Shown one piece after another: positions 1-11,731 of a stretch of 64,000 nt of DNA. The DNA is taken from contig CM075103.1 of NCBI GenBank assembly GCA_037576195.1, forward strand, positions 32,634,723 to 32,698,722, written 5' to 3'. How positions within the stretch are numbered: position 1 is the first letter of the stretch; each line of letters starts with the position of its first letter. Position numbers and translations under genes: made by a program. The DNA comes from Phytoseiulus persimilis. Lineage: Eukaryota; Arthropoda; Arachnida; Mesostigmata; Phytoseiidae. The notes beneath the pieces are model-generated. The model saw only the letters and a program-made list of their open reading frames with translations, was not told where the DNA came from and searched no databases.

Positions 1-637
1 GGCTGAATTCCAAGCTAATAGAGCGAGTTACACCAATACGAAATGAATCATTGCAATCGGTAAGACTTTATTTCAGTTCGTTCAATGAAAGCGCGGGAGA
101 TTCGAGCCCAGAAGTCGCTAATCGGTGCTCGATTCGTGCTGAAAAATTGGCTCAAATCTGGCGAACACAATAACATCTCGCAGAACCATTACGTGTCCTT
201 TCCGCTATCCACAGGACTCAGCGATGCGAAGTTTCTCAATGCTGCCTCCATTGCACCCAATGATTAGAAACATGTTGTGATGAGTTTCCGAACCGCGGTG
301 CAGCTTACGACGGCGAATTTCCAGATCAGATGTCTCTGAGGAGGTCCCATTGCGCGAGTTCTCGTCTGGTGCCCGCTCGATAGGTGTGTTGGAGTTTCAT
401 AGTGGCAAACGGTGGAGCGTTCACTTGCTCCCATGAACACTACCCCTTTCTGTTGCTTTCGTTTTCAGAGCTACTCTTCCTGGAGCGGTGAGACGATCGG
501 TCTTTGTCTTAAGGTTTTGGAAGAAGCTATCGATCGTACCGCCATGGTCTGATCGAGGAGTCTCGCTCAGTTCCAGAAGCTCCGCTCTAGCGAGCCCGTG
601 ACGTCCACCAAGCTTCTGGCCGAATCAGTGCACAGAG
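1..637. other. Flank upstream of the ionotropic receptor, no gene recognised
   Basis: I see no recognisable coding exon here. A 60-codon open frame at 85–267 has no family resemblance that I recognise. The stretch probably contains the promoter and possibly one or more 5' exons of the receptor that follows, because that receptor's model starts abruptly in its ligand-binding domain without a signal peptide. Confidence 0.3.
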
Positions 638-3600
638 ATGAGCGCGCAGGAGCAAACCACGCTCGTCCCTGACGAAGTGAAGAACTTCCATTTCCGCGTC
701 ACCATGGTCAAGGTTCGCCCTAGGTTCATTAATGTCCGCCATATCGCTCTTGTCCCGTACCTGGATGGTGGAGGCGAGGATGTACTCCATCCGTGTTCCT
801 CCTTCTGGAGTGGAGCTCCATCGACGAGACAGGCAAGGGGGCAACGAACATCCTGCGATTGTATGGCTTTTCATGGTCATTGCTGAACTCGCAACCTTCC
901 GAGTTCCTGAGATCTGACACGGTCTCTGGTCCTGAAATGGTTTTCCATCGCTATGGAAGTATTCCCGAGACCCTCTCAGACACACAGACATATACATAGA
1001 CACCCGAAGACATTGAGATCGGGAGCTGCAACCCCCTCAATATCGCGCCCAAGGAGTCGGCGCAGGACCGAACCACTGAGAGGGATCGTGAGTATCATTC
1101 GTAGTTGAGGCGATAGCGAAGGTGTGAGGCTGCCTTACTTAGGTGATGGCTGACTGCTGGAGGAATCAAAGAAACGCCGCCCTGGGAAGTTTTGCACAAT
1201 CTGCTCACTCTCGCCCCTAGTTACTGATTTTTCCTGAATATCTGCGATTCATTCTAGCGGTTCCCTATTCGGGTTACAGTGGCGTCCCTACACCGACCTG
1301 TTTGACGTGCCGGGAGGAAGACCAAAGCTGCAAGGTCCGATGGGTAATATCGTGGAAAGCGTTGTTACGCGCTACAATTTCTCGTGAGTCCAAATGACAG
1401 AATTCGTTGATGACAAACGGACAGCTCAGAGACACTCTGAAGCTAACTCCTCCATAGTTTCTTGTATGGCTCGATTTGCCCTGTTGTAAAACCTCACTAG
1501 AGATTAGCATGGTTCGGATCTGAGTCCGTTTTCATGGATGACGGGGTCTCGGTTTTCGGTCGACTTATCGGTTAAGAGTCGCAACTGAAGACACGCGAAG
1601 CTTTCTGGATGATGAAGGGATCACCATGCGCGGAGGAGAAGTTGGTTCTCTGTGCGCGAACTACAGAAGAACCTTCGAGCTATTACCAAGTATTTCATCA
1701 TTTCTTTAGGTATGAAATTATGTCGCCAGAAGACGGATCATGGGGGATGATTTACGAGAACGACACCGCGACCGGAATGATCGGAATGCTCTTGCGGAAC
1801 GTTTGTACAGCCTCGCTATCATATTTTTGTGCAGGAAATTCTGATCGGATCCAATCGAGCATTTTCCTCACTCCCCTCTCCCGCAGGAGTCCGACTGGGC
1901 TTCGAATCCGTTTGGACACAACCCGGAGAGGTTCCGCTTGCTAACATTGACATCGGAATTCAAAGTCCAGCACCTGAGTATTTTGGCTGGACGCACTTTC
2001 GGAGTAGTTGAGAACTATTTCGGCATCTTCGAAGCTTTCTCACCTAAGGTATTTCAAGATCCCAAACCAAGCCCCAACAATGTTCCTCAACCAATCCTCG
2101 GCGAAATCTCACCTCGATTCCCAGGTGTGGCTTTGCCTCGCTGCTCTCTCATTCGCAATTCCGGCGATCGTGGTCGGCAGCCGCGTCTTTGAACCAACAG
2201 ATGAGAACTACATGAAGACATCGATTCCAGCGCTCCTGCAACTTTACAGCAGGTTGATATCGATGTCAGCTGCTTCAGGCTCTATTTTGCTTCCTTATTC
2301 TCATTTGTGTCAGACAGCGGCCGCGAGATGGGGGCACTGCCCCCCCCTCCAATCCCTCAAGCAACTGGGCAATGGGACCTCTTTCGACTGACTGTTTTTC
2401 GATCCACACAGGACGTTTCTGAATTTCGGGAGAACAATGCTCTTCGAGAGTATCAGCCGCAACGACCTGCCGAAAGGGAAATCAGGACAGCTGTTAATGG
2501 CAATTTGGCTTTTGTCTTGCTTCCTGATCATGAGTATCTTTCTGGGTATGTTCTCACCGGTATGATTTCCCGAGGTTTCCTTGCCGCTAATCGAACCTCT
2601 TCAATATGAACCTATTTTCCTGACAGGGAACATGAAAGCAAGCTTGATGGTGAGCTCACAAACGAGCAAAATCGATGATCTGGAAGATGTTGCCGCGAAC
2701 AGCGCCATCCGGCCTATAATCTGGAAAGGCACCGGCTACCATCGGCAATTCATGGTGATCCGTCCCATTATCTGAGATGTCTCAATTCAGTAGCACACCT
2801 CGTTTCCGGGAAATATGCTCCATCCTCATTAGACTCTTTTTTGGCAGTTAGCAACTTCAGGACTCTACAAAACCATATACAACAGAGCGCTGGAAAAAAA
2901 AGGATTCTTGCCGGGGAGGGAGCTGTACACCGAAAGGAATTTCCGAAGCGTTTTGAAAGGTGAAAGGTTTTGATAGGAGTCGATTGCCGCGACCTGACAC
3001 CCTCTCATACGACAAGTGATTGATTCAAGGATAATCGAGATGTGGCCTTCCGAATCATGGAGCGCTGTTTTACATTTCAGGGCGAGCGGTGTTCATCAAT
3101 GATGAAGCTTCGGTGATGTACAACGTGGGGATTGTCTGCTCCCAGCTCAAGAATTATCCTGGAGAGCTGTACTTCTCAAGAGAGCCGGTTTACGCGCAGG
3201 GTCTCAGCATGGGACTTCGGAAGACGCTCCATCCAGCGCTGAAGCGACTCATCAGTAAAACGTGGGTTCACTTCAAGTTTGTCCCCTACTCAGATGCTTG
3301 TTGTCTGCAGAAAGAGTTTGATACCGAGACTGGAGCATCCAGAGCATCTAGCTCCTTGGTTCGGAGTGATCCTCAACTTTTCTCTTCGACAACCCCCTTA
3401 GCCGAATAGGAAGCAGGAACGTCCCCTCGAAGCTGATTCCCAATCCGGAGGATGCGCTCGCTCTAGATCCCAAACGTCGAGTGTCTCCACCGCCGATTTC
3501 TAACGACGTCGGAAGGAGACACCGAGAGTCGGGAAATTCCGAGCCACAGCTGTTTCGTGTCTAGGATCCTAGGCAAAACAGCTCCCCTTCCTCGGTAGTA

Positions 3601-4594
3601 TTTCCTTCGGGAGCTCCTCGATGTTATGCAGAGCGATTATAGAATGTTGCTCTGAGCTTGGTAACTCGATGGAGTGTCTTACGCCAACTTCGAGTAAGTT
3701 TGACATCGGACTGACGATGGATCGGGCCGTAACATCACTCTATCCGAGGTGTCCGAATGGAACCTTCCGGAGCCCTTGGTTGAGACATAACGAGGTCAGG
3801 ATTGAAGCCCTTCGAAGACAAAATTGCCAGTTTCGGTCTCGCGAGCCAACTCCCACCAAATCGATAACGGCAGCAAGCATTTGCGACGGATCTGTCATCG
3901 AGATTGTCGCTCAGTCAGAGGAACGTACCAAACACTGGGCTGATTGAAGACGGGACAAAACTCCCTCGAAGACGTCTTCACTTGCGATTCCCGCAGAAAT
4001 TGATCACCTGTTCGAGGAACTCCCTCATCGAGTGGCCGTGCTGGAGGCCATAGCGCATTGCAGAGATCCGAGGTTCTAGAGACAAGCAAGGTCACGATCG
4101 GGAACAGAATCGCTCGTCGTCTTCCGGGAACTGTTGTTTTCAGAATCCGCGAGCTCCAGGAAACGGGAAACATCCGCAAATGGATGAACGATGCGATGTC
4201 TCTGTATTTCTCTTGTGCTATAGTGGCGGGCGCGAGTAAAAAGGTAAGAAATCCGCGCCTCGACTTCTAAAGCCGGTGGTGGTTCAGATCGGGGATTCAA
4301 TCGATTTTGTCGAGACTCTGAGGATCAAGTCTGAGATCAATCAAGGAGAGTCGACTTCTGAGGAACGAAAACCGGGTTCCCTTCCAGGAGGACGTCACGG
4401 CGCTTGCCTTAGGATTCTCATCGGTGAAAGGACTTCTGGTGCTGTATAGCATGGGATTGGGCTCGGCTCTGATCTCGTTCATCGCTGAAGTCTTCGTTAA
4501 CCACAGCGCGCGACGAAGGGAGCTGCTACCGGAGGAAAAACGGGAGAGAGGAGGGGAAGGGACAACTGAACAACGCATGCAGACCTGGGGTTGA
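638..4594 (+). CDS. Divergent ionotropic receptor (IR), 11 exons
   Basis: The product is predicted to be a ligand-gated cation channel of the variant ionotropic glutamate receptor family, probably chemosensory, in the plasma membrane. Exons: 638-712, 1280-1383, 1710-1800, 1887-2048, 2125-2252, 2412-2545, 2627-2754, 2848-2959, 3081-3261, 4144-4243, 4388-4594. All junctions keep phase and give 473 codons plus stop. The S1 ligand lobe starts at FRVTMVK|WRPYTDLF, followed by YEIMSPEDGSWG, a GMIGMLLRN/ESDW step and an ER pair where family members carry the ligand-binding arginine. M1 (VWLCLAALSFAIPAIVV) follows at 2125, then a pore/M3 block at 2412–2650. S2 is at 3081–4243 (ELYFSREPVYAQGLS, RELQETGNIRKW), and M4 lies in the last exon (GLLVLYSMGLGSALISFIAE). 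The SYTANLA gate motif of classical iGluRs is not present, which supports the IR class. The amino-terminal domain and signal peptide are not seen, so the ATG at 638 is provisional; the frame is open back to 602 and an acceptor near 611 could join an upstream exon. Confidence 0.85.
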
Positions 4595-4722
4595 ACGAAC
4601 ATCACGAGGATATGCATTCAAACGTTTCCAATAGATCAGAGCGTGCTTTCCCAGTTCTTGATCACTGTGGCCAGCTAATCCAGATCGAGGCTCTCGACCG
4701 GGAAACTGATGGTCTCGACAGT

Positions 4723-5290
4723 TGTGTTCATGACTCCCGATACCTCGGGTGCCACTTGATTTGAGCGCAGGATCAATCTGAGCGCAGGATCGATCTTGGC
4801 GCAGTTGATTTGAGCGGGATTGATTCGAGCGTATCGAGTTCACTCGCGGTGCTGTGAGTGTGAAGAATGAAAAGAAGGAAGAGGCGAATCCCGCACCTAT
4901 CCGCCGATTGCACACTACTGGACGAGCAAAGAAAGTACGATTGCTTTGGCGAATGTGAAGAGGAGAAACCTCACCTAAGGGGAAGGCATCCCCCCTTCTC
5001 GAACTGAGCCTTGTTACTTCGTCTCATTCATCGAGGGAATGTCATCACCAAGGTATCTCATGCCGTCGTCCGTTTACTCCTCTCCGAATCTCCCGAGCAA
5101 CCGTACTTCCTTTGTTCGTCAAGTGGCCTGGAATCGGCGGATAGGTGAGGGATTTTCCTCCTCCTTCATCCCATACTCCGAACCCAAAGCAGCGCGTGAG
5201 AATTCTTTGCGCTCGAGTCGATCCTGCGCTCAAATCGATCCCGCGCTCGAATCAACTAAAACGGATACCTCGCATGCTCACAACGGCGAC
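4723..5290. repeat. Imperfect inverted repeat (foldback), ~0.57 kb
   Basis: The left arm at about 4723–4957 and the right arm at about 5085–5290 are reverse-complement related. Shared blocks include CACCTATCCGCCGATT (left) against its complement at about 5130, and a short run of GAGCGCAGGATCGAT-like units present in both arms. About 127 bp separates the arms. It lies directly behind the receptor stop codon, so it may be transcribed in that gene's 3' UTR. I did not identify terminal motifs or a target-site duplication. Confidence 0.65.
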
Positions 5291-6818
5291 GTTAGCAATG
5301 TGAACTCACCACGAACTGTGGTTGAGGTATTGGAATGAATCGAAAAATAAATTATTTCCATGCGATTGCTCACAACTCCGGGAAGGCTTCTCGGAGTCTT
5401 CCTTAGCGGTGGAACGCGAGCTCCGCAAAATGTGTCAACGTCAGAATCAAGCCCTGCTCTCCAGCATGTATTGAGAACAGGCACGTTCCTCTGCGAAGGC
5501 TCGTCTGCAGCGTAAATAGTTTTCTTTACGTGACAACGTCGTCCTTGCTGGGGTGTGGCTGTCGATTGATAGAATTTCGTCATTGAACGGATCGAAGTCC
5601 CCGCTTGGATTTGCCTCGAAACTCTGGCCTCATTTATTCCATCCCATCAGACAGCCGGTCACAATACCGCTGTGAGCATCAACTTGTTGCCTGTTGCCTC
5701 CGAGAATCTCCAAAATTACCATTGATGCCTTTTTTTTTCGTGTGTCGAACGACCGGAAGCAATCTCTTCCTCGGAGGGGGAAGTGTCATCGTGAGTTGAT
5801 CATGAGATGTCTACACGCCTCGCTGCACAATCGAGAACGCTTCATCATTCCTCGAAAACGGTACCAGTTCCCGAAGACTTCTGTTGCTCGTATTGATGAC
5901 AGGATAACACGAAACCGTCTTCCTCTCCGACTGATTCGATGGGACGTTTCATGATAATCAGCCGAGTCGGTCGTCTAATCGCGCAACACCTCGACTGAGG
6001 AACAACTGATGTTTTCTCTGCGGGTTGGTCCCGAAGAGCTTCCAGTGCAGCAGGTAATGGAAACGTGCGACGCTTCAAACAGACGTTCTTAGAGGATGGA
6101 TTCGGACGAGAGCTCGATTCACGCGGTCGTCTGTGGTTCGTGAGGTATTTCGGGGCGGAAAATCCAAACCTAGAAATACAGACCTCGGCCATGATATTCT
6201 CTAAAATATCGCATGGACATAGTAGATCGGAAATTTCTGCACACCGTTGGATCTCCAGCGAGGAGAGCATATGAATCTCCAGCCGCCATTATCGTTCACG
6301 ACTGAATGATGCAAGAACAGTTGTGGTCGTTATAAGCAAAATCACAGGACAGAGCAGGAACAGCCAACTCGAACATCTCGGTATTAGAATCATATTCACG
6401 GGAAGCGCTCTCTACAAGTCCTGAACGAGGACCACGCGAAAACAATGGGGGCCGTTATCCTCCTTGCGGGGGCGCATTTCCGGTGAAAGCCTCAAACGTA
6501 ATAGAGGTTGAATAGCCTAAACGGCACGAGCGGGAGACACACGGGTGGAAATTTCGTCCCCTTATTCAGATTGGAATCCTCCAGATAGGTGAGGTGAGGC
6601 AAGAAAGCTTGAAAGGACGCGGGCAAGGGTATTTCAGGAGCTGCTTGCAGACAGACATGGTCCGAATGACTCCCACGGACGAGCGCCGAGCGGCTACTCC
6701 ACTCACGAAACTAATCCAACGGAAGAACGTACATTCCCGTTTGGGGAGTCCGTATGGGGGAATCAAGGCGAAATTCAGGAATTATACTCAAGGCCGCCGA
6801 ACTGTGCTCACAAGTTAA
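5291..6818. other. Intergenic, no gene recognised
   Basis: Open frames on both strands overlap one another and resemble no family that I know. An AATAAA at 5346–5351 is the first plus-strand poly(A) signal I noticed after the receptor stop at 4594. It could serve that gene if the inverted repeat is transcribed. Confidence 0.3.
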
Positions 6819-8247
6819 CCCTCGATATCTCTAAAATCAGATTCCGCCCAAACGGTGCGCATCGGACCCCACATCAACGAAGAGGAAAAACGGCCACCGT
6901 CGTTGTGGGCTGAAGCCCCCCTCAAACAAAATATGAGCGATTTTTCATCTTTGACCGCCATGCACAGGGTTTGCTCTTTGAGCTGCAACATTTTCATAGC
7001 CTACGTTATTCGTTCCAAAGCTCTTCAAGAGGCTCATCTTTCCACATTCTTATTCTTAACAATCAGATCAGTGTTGCATGTTCAAGAGCTCGTCGGAGTT
7101 TTCCTTGATTCAATCCATGGTCCCTGAAAGAACCGACCAGTAAATCGCCGATTCTCAACCGCTTTCGAAAACTGGAAAACGGAAAGATTCTTCTCGATCC
7201 CACCTACAGAACGCTCTCGAGAGCGCGCGGATCGGTTTCGAATCGTAGAAACGGGATTCAATACGAGGTACCCCTAAATTGAGCCTTTTAGACCCACTTG
7301 TCGAACTCTCCCGTGGAGAACCGCCCGTAACTGCTCAGGAAAGCCGATTTCGGAAACTTCACTGATGGCAGAGGTTTCTTATTTCGAGCCAAACCACTCG
7401 GAAACGAAGTAACCGGGCTCATCCGATAAGTTTTTTCTCACCTCAAAACTCACTGGGCGCTTATCCCGTGTCCCCGCCTGAAAACGCGCCGACACCTCGG
7501 CAGGGGTCATGACGGCTCCGACGAGTAACCGCTGCGATGAGTTCCTCCAGTCTGCTGCGGAAGCCGAGTCGTCAGCGTGTTTTCAGGAGGGGAGATGAGC
7601 GCCCAGTGGCTTTTTAGGCGGGAGAAAATTCTCGAATTCGAATCGAACCGGTTACTTCGTTCCCGAGTGGTTTGGCTCGAAATAAGAAACCTTTGCCATC
7701 AGTGAAGTTTCCGAAATCGGCTTTCCTGAGGAGTTGCGGACGGTTCTCGACGAGAGAGGGTCGGGAACGCTCGAAGGGGTATCTCGTATTGAAAACCGTT
7801 TCTCAAGTTCGCAACCGATCTGCGCGTTCTGTAGGTGGAATCGAGAGGAATCTTTCCGTTTTTGAATTTTCGAAATCGGTCGAGAAACGGTGAATTCCTG
7901 GTCGGTCCTTTCAGGGGCCATAGATTCAATTGAGGAGAGCTTCGACGAGCTCTGGAAAACGCAACACTGATCTGATTGTCGAAAGAAGATACGCCGTCTC
8001 GAGAGCTTCCGATCTGGAACAAAAAAAATCCCAGATCGGACCAAATTTGACCGAAATACAGCTCAAAACACGGAGGGCACTAAAATATCGCAGCTTAAAG
8101 AACACACCCTGTACATTGCGGTCAAATATGAGAACATTTTTTTTGAGGCTTCAGCCCAGAACGACCGTGGACGTTTTCCCTCTTTTTTGATCAAGGATCC
8201 GATGTGCATCGTTTGGGCCGGATCTGATTCTCAAGATATCGAAGGTT
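6819..8247. repeat. Large palindrome / foldback element, ~1.43 kb
   Basis: The sequence from about 6819 to 7500 is the imperfect reverse complement of about 7563 to 8247, around a spacer of roughly 60 bp. Outer ends match (AACCCTCGATATCTC left against GATATCGAAGGTT right). Inner blocks match very well, for example GGTTTCTTATTTCGAGCCAA at about 7373 against its complement at about 7670, and the block around CACTGGGCGCT near the centre. Arm divergence is mostly substitutions with a few short indels. No transposase is visible, so a non-autonomous foldback/MITE-like element or a local inverted duplication both fit. Open frames in the arms are probably incidental. Confidence 0.85.
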
Positions 8248-8821
8248 CACTCGTCAGTGAAGCCTACGCGAATGAATCAGTGAGTAGAGCAACGAAAGTG
8301 TCAACTCAACGAATTCTGTTTTTCCAGTGAAACCTTCGTTCGTAAACCTCGAGAAAGATATCCACGATGCGTCGTTGGGAATCGTCGACTTCCGTTCATA
8401 TTCCGCCATGCGGGCTCCATGATCTTCTCTCTAAAGTACCTGAGTAGGCTTTATCGAATTGAAAAGTGGTCCTCCCCCTTTCAAAGCGAGGCTCTGCTCG
8501 ATGACTAGCCCAAACGGTATTTGTTCATTTACGAAACCCTCAGTCTATCGGACCCTCTCGCGCGACCGTTGGTGGGTAGCACTCAACGAAAACTCGCGTA
8601 TCCAGTCAAGATGACGAGCCTCGACCGAACGAGCTCGCTGCTCTAGACCTAAACTGATTCAGACGAGCTCGCCGATGGCTCGGAAAGTCCCCGAGTATTC
8701 CACCGCAATGTGTTGGTCATTTTGCCAACAACATTGCCGCAGTCGGCAAATTCTCATTGCATCAGAATCATATTTCCACGAGTGGCAGCATCCGAGGAGC
8801 CAGGAGAGAGATCTCAGACGC
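8248..8821. other. Intergenic between palindrome and PAP2-like gene A
   Basis: No coding sequence is recognised. The right edge borders the likely poly(A) site of the minus-strand PAP2-like gene. Confidence 0.3.
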
Positions 8822-8827
8822 TTTATT
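8822..8827 (-). promoter_or_regulatory. Poly(A) signal of PAP2-like gene A
   Basis: TTTATT on the plus strand reads AATAAA on the minus strand, 120 nt beyond the stop codon of the gene at 8947–9957. Confidence 0.6.
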
Positions 8828-8946
8828 CAACATTGAATGGAGCACAGCTCGGGCTCATGGGGCTTCAGTTGAAGAACCTCCGCCAGAAGAATAGCTGTAC
8901 GCTGTCGGGATCTCAACAATCGTTCTCCGATACAACCGATCTCTGA

Positions 8947-9957
8947 TTATTCGTCATAGAGTTGATCACCGAAAAAACATTCCAAGCCGATCATTTGGCT
9001 GGGATCGAGCCAAATGAGATCGAGGAAGCGATAAACTATGTAACCGATGGGGACGCCAGCCAACGCGTCACCGATGAAGAACCTGCAAATTCAAGAACGT
9101 CTTTCGATCGCGATTCATACCATATGCAGGAAATGATTCGATGCTCGTTGGAATTATCACCAAGATCACGGCGTCGGGAGCATTGCCACGGCTCCTGTCT
9201 CACTTCACTCACCTTCCAAAAGCAATTTTAATGACAGTTATCGACACCGCCCAGACGAGGAATAGTAGATGGAAAATCGATGAGAAGCCTCTGTTTGAGA
9301 AAATCAACGAGAGAACGACCGCCCGTGTGACGAAGCCGCTCGGAAAACTCAGATTTGAACCCGACGCGTCCCTCTGATACTGTGATCGCGTAACCCCAGG
9401 ACGGCGTCTTCTGGCGAGAGACTTCAGCACGGCGACAGCTAGGGCGTCGATACACATTCCTGGGAGGGGAATCTCGTTCAAACGAGCGTCTGAGCTCGAC
9501 TTCATGTCCGCAAGCGAGTCTCTTCCTCAGTCTCTCAGCATCAATTTACCGGTACGAATCGCTCTTGCTGATAGACTCACCCATGATGATGTTGGCATAC
9601 ACGGCTCTCGTCTCCATCGAGGTGCTCTTACACCACAAGAATAACGCCACTCCCAACGTGATCAGAGTATGCGCCGACCTCTCGAGCATGCGAAGTTTGG
9701 GCTGCGATTAAGGGGAATGAGGATGTCAAGCACAGTCCCCTCATTAGAAATCGATCGGGTCGTTCGTTCCGAACGGGAGCAATATCATCATCACAGATTC
9801 TCACATGCCATTCCGCGAGCCGGGTGCTTCTTTCGTAGGCCCGAGCCGCTGTGCGACTCAAGTATTCATCGAGTGCCTTTAATTTCAGGAGTCCGGGATT
9901 TCGCTTCCAACCCGGTGGTGGCAGTGAATCATTGTCTGCTTGTACTTTGTTTGCCAT
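8947..9957 (-). CDS. PLPP6-like PAP2-family membrane protein A, predicted catalytically inactive
   Basis: Exons on the minus strand: 9805-9957, 9581-9701, 9213-9459, 8947-9082 (153, 121, 247 and 136 nt), all in phase, giving 218 residues from the ATG at 9957. The family removes phosphate from isoprenoid diphosphates in the ER membrane. Family features include a DEYLS segment near residue 30, hydrophobic helices in exons 2–4, the phosphatase C1 motif (KSLARRRRP), and a C-terminal GDALAGVPIGY helix. The C2 motif, normally PSGH, reads PSGF. The C3 motif, normally SR-x5-H-x3-D, reads IKIAFGRFFIGD, so the arginine is lysine and the nucleophilic histidine is phenylalanine. I therefore predict no phosphatase activity. 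Length and reading frame are intact, so it does not look like a decayed pseudogene. It is a clear paralogue of the gene at 18648–19690, with the same exon lengths and the same kind of changes. Confidence 0.85.
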
Positions 9958-10097
9958 TGTCGTTCTTCCCAGCTGTGCAGGTTCCAGCCCGATTGCCGTC
10001 AGAGAAGAAGCGTCGTCGAGGAGCTGGGTCTTGGAAATTAAAATAGATGAGAATGAATCGTTCTCAAAGTAGCTATTTGATTTTTACGTTCAAACAG

Positions 10098-10392
10098 GAG
10101 GTTTCTATTCGTTCGAAGCCGGCTCTCAATCCGATATCGGTGAGAACGATCTTCTCCCTCCCGATGAGCCGAAGGAAGTGATCTCAAACTCCGTCTCATG
10201 CTTCTACGGTCAGTTGGGACGGCATTCGTTTCTGAACTCATCCCGGAGAGGGCGGCGCTCATCAGAGATGCGGCGTTCACTAACGAGGGGCCGTTTATTC
10301 GTCCTACGGAATGCCTCACGTATAACTCCCCTGGCATCCTAATCCCGGCTCTCGTGTGCATGCTTGACAATTGCTCACAGTGTTCACAGTAG
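10098..10392 (+). CDS. Candidate two-exon coding fragment, function unknown
   Basis: Two plausible exons, 10098-10208 and 10268-10392, join in phase across a 59-nt intron (CTACG|GTCAG … CAGAG|AT) and end at TAG. The first follows an AAACAG acceptor and encodes an acidic stretch (GENDLLPPDEPKEVISNS). The second encodes a short hydrophobic, cysteine-containing tail (PGILIPALVCMLDNC). I recognise no family and found no upstream start exon. It begins about 140 bp from the divergently transcribed PAP2-like gene A. It could be chance open frame. Confidence 0.25.
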
Positions 10393-11731
10393 ATATCACA
10401 GATTATTTCCCAACCTTTGGATCCTGGTCCGGGACTCGATCAGTGACTTAGGACATCAAACCAGTGAACTTCCCTGAGAGATCCTGCTTCCGTGGCTTGA
10501 CACAGCAGCAACGTTCCTGCAACTACACTGACTCATGCTGAATATGGTCAACCTGTTGTAATCCGTAGGCGAGAGTCAAACTCAGCTAGATTACCTGAGG
10601 CGGGGACGATAGCGTAACGAATCTATGGCGGTGCAAACAGTGACATGAAATTTTGCGAGCTTTTGGATCTCACGTATCACGGATCTGCGGTTCGAGATTC
10701 TCGTCAGATGATGTCAGATGATGTCAGTTGTAGCAATTTGGATCCCCACTGAGCCTGCTTGACGGTGTGATATTCATCAATTGATGGTATTAAGCCTGCT
10801 CTGAACTCCAACGAGTCTTCACCAGTATCCAGAGTCAAGATCAATTGGTACTATCGGAACGCATCGCAGTGAAGGAGAACGAGAGAGACGCGGACTTAAA
10901 ATCCTTGATTTGTGTTCTTATCCTCTCGGTTTGAGGATATCCGTATAGATCTAAATGAGACCGGAGACCTCTCCGATAGAAAGACCATAATTTCGGCCAC
11001 CGACTCTGCGCTCTGTTTTTCGAGTCGCCCGAGATCTTCCTGGCTTTGCCCCCGCCCTCAGGGACTCCATGGAATCCGTAATTGCTCACTTACCTTGCTG
11101 GAATCAATCGAAAGCGTAGATCAGAACGCAATAGCAAACGGATGATATCCGCGAACTCGAGGCCCGATTTCTGAGGATAGATTCCGACGTCCCGACGATG
11201 CTTTCCTGTTGATTCAACGAATCGATTGTACGAAGTATCCCATATCAGTTAAGGGGGGGGGGGGGGGGAATATACGTTGGGAGGGGTTCATCGATGCCCT
11301 CGGGAGAAGCATTGGACCATATCTTAGGATAGGTTTCGGGGGAATCGTTCGAGAGAGCCGTTCTGATCATCTTTGGAAAGTTCGCGGGCTTAGAGGGGTC
11401 TTAGCCGAATTCTCTCCGAAGGCCGACTGAGATGAAATGAATGAAAGTGACGCTTCCATCAGACTATCTTGCTGAGCGCTGTAGATAGAGCAACGTGCCA
11501 CCTATTCCGACTCGTCGAGCATTTTTTTCGATTCGGAATTTTTTTTCGATTGCGCATTTCTTCGAAATCTTTCGTCCGTGCATATGTGCCGTGTGATCCT
11601 CCAGAAGTACTGAAAACAGGAGGAGGCCGATGCTCCGCCCCGCACGAGCCCTGTGATTTCCCCCGAGGGCGTGCGCTCCGCTAGGCCGTGTTCAACTTAA
11701 TCGTGCTCGAGTTAGGGATCGACAGGAGTGA
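10393..11731. other. Intergenic, no gene recognised
   Basis: Nothing convincing is coded here. The stretch contains a 16-nt poly-G run at 11253–11268 and a short direct repetition of GATGATGTCA near 10705. Confidence 0.3.
11253..11268 (+). repeat. Poly-G homopolymer (16 nt)
   Basis: Sixteen consecutive G residues. Such runs are prone to length error in assemblies and can form quadruplexes. Confidence 0.9.

Noticed and set aside
10013-10073. Plus-strand frame with a hydrophobic leader (CTLFAIVVLPSCAG) as a 5' exon for the candidate at 10098
   Set aside because: No ATG is present, the intervening intron would be only about 29 nt, and the phase does not match.
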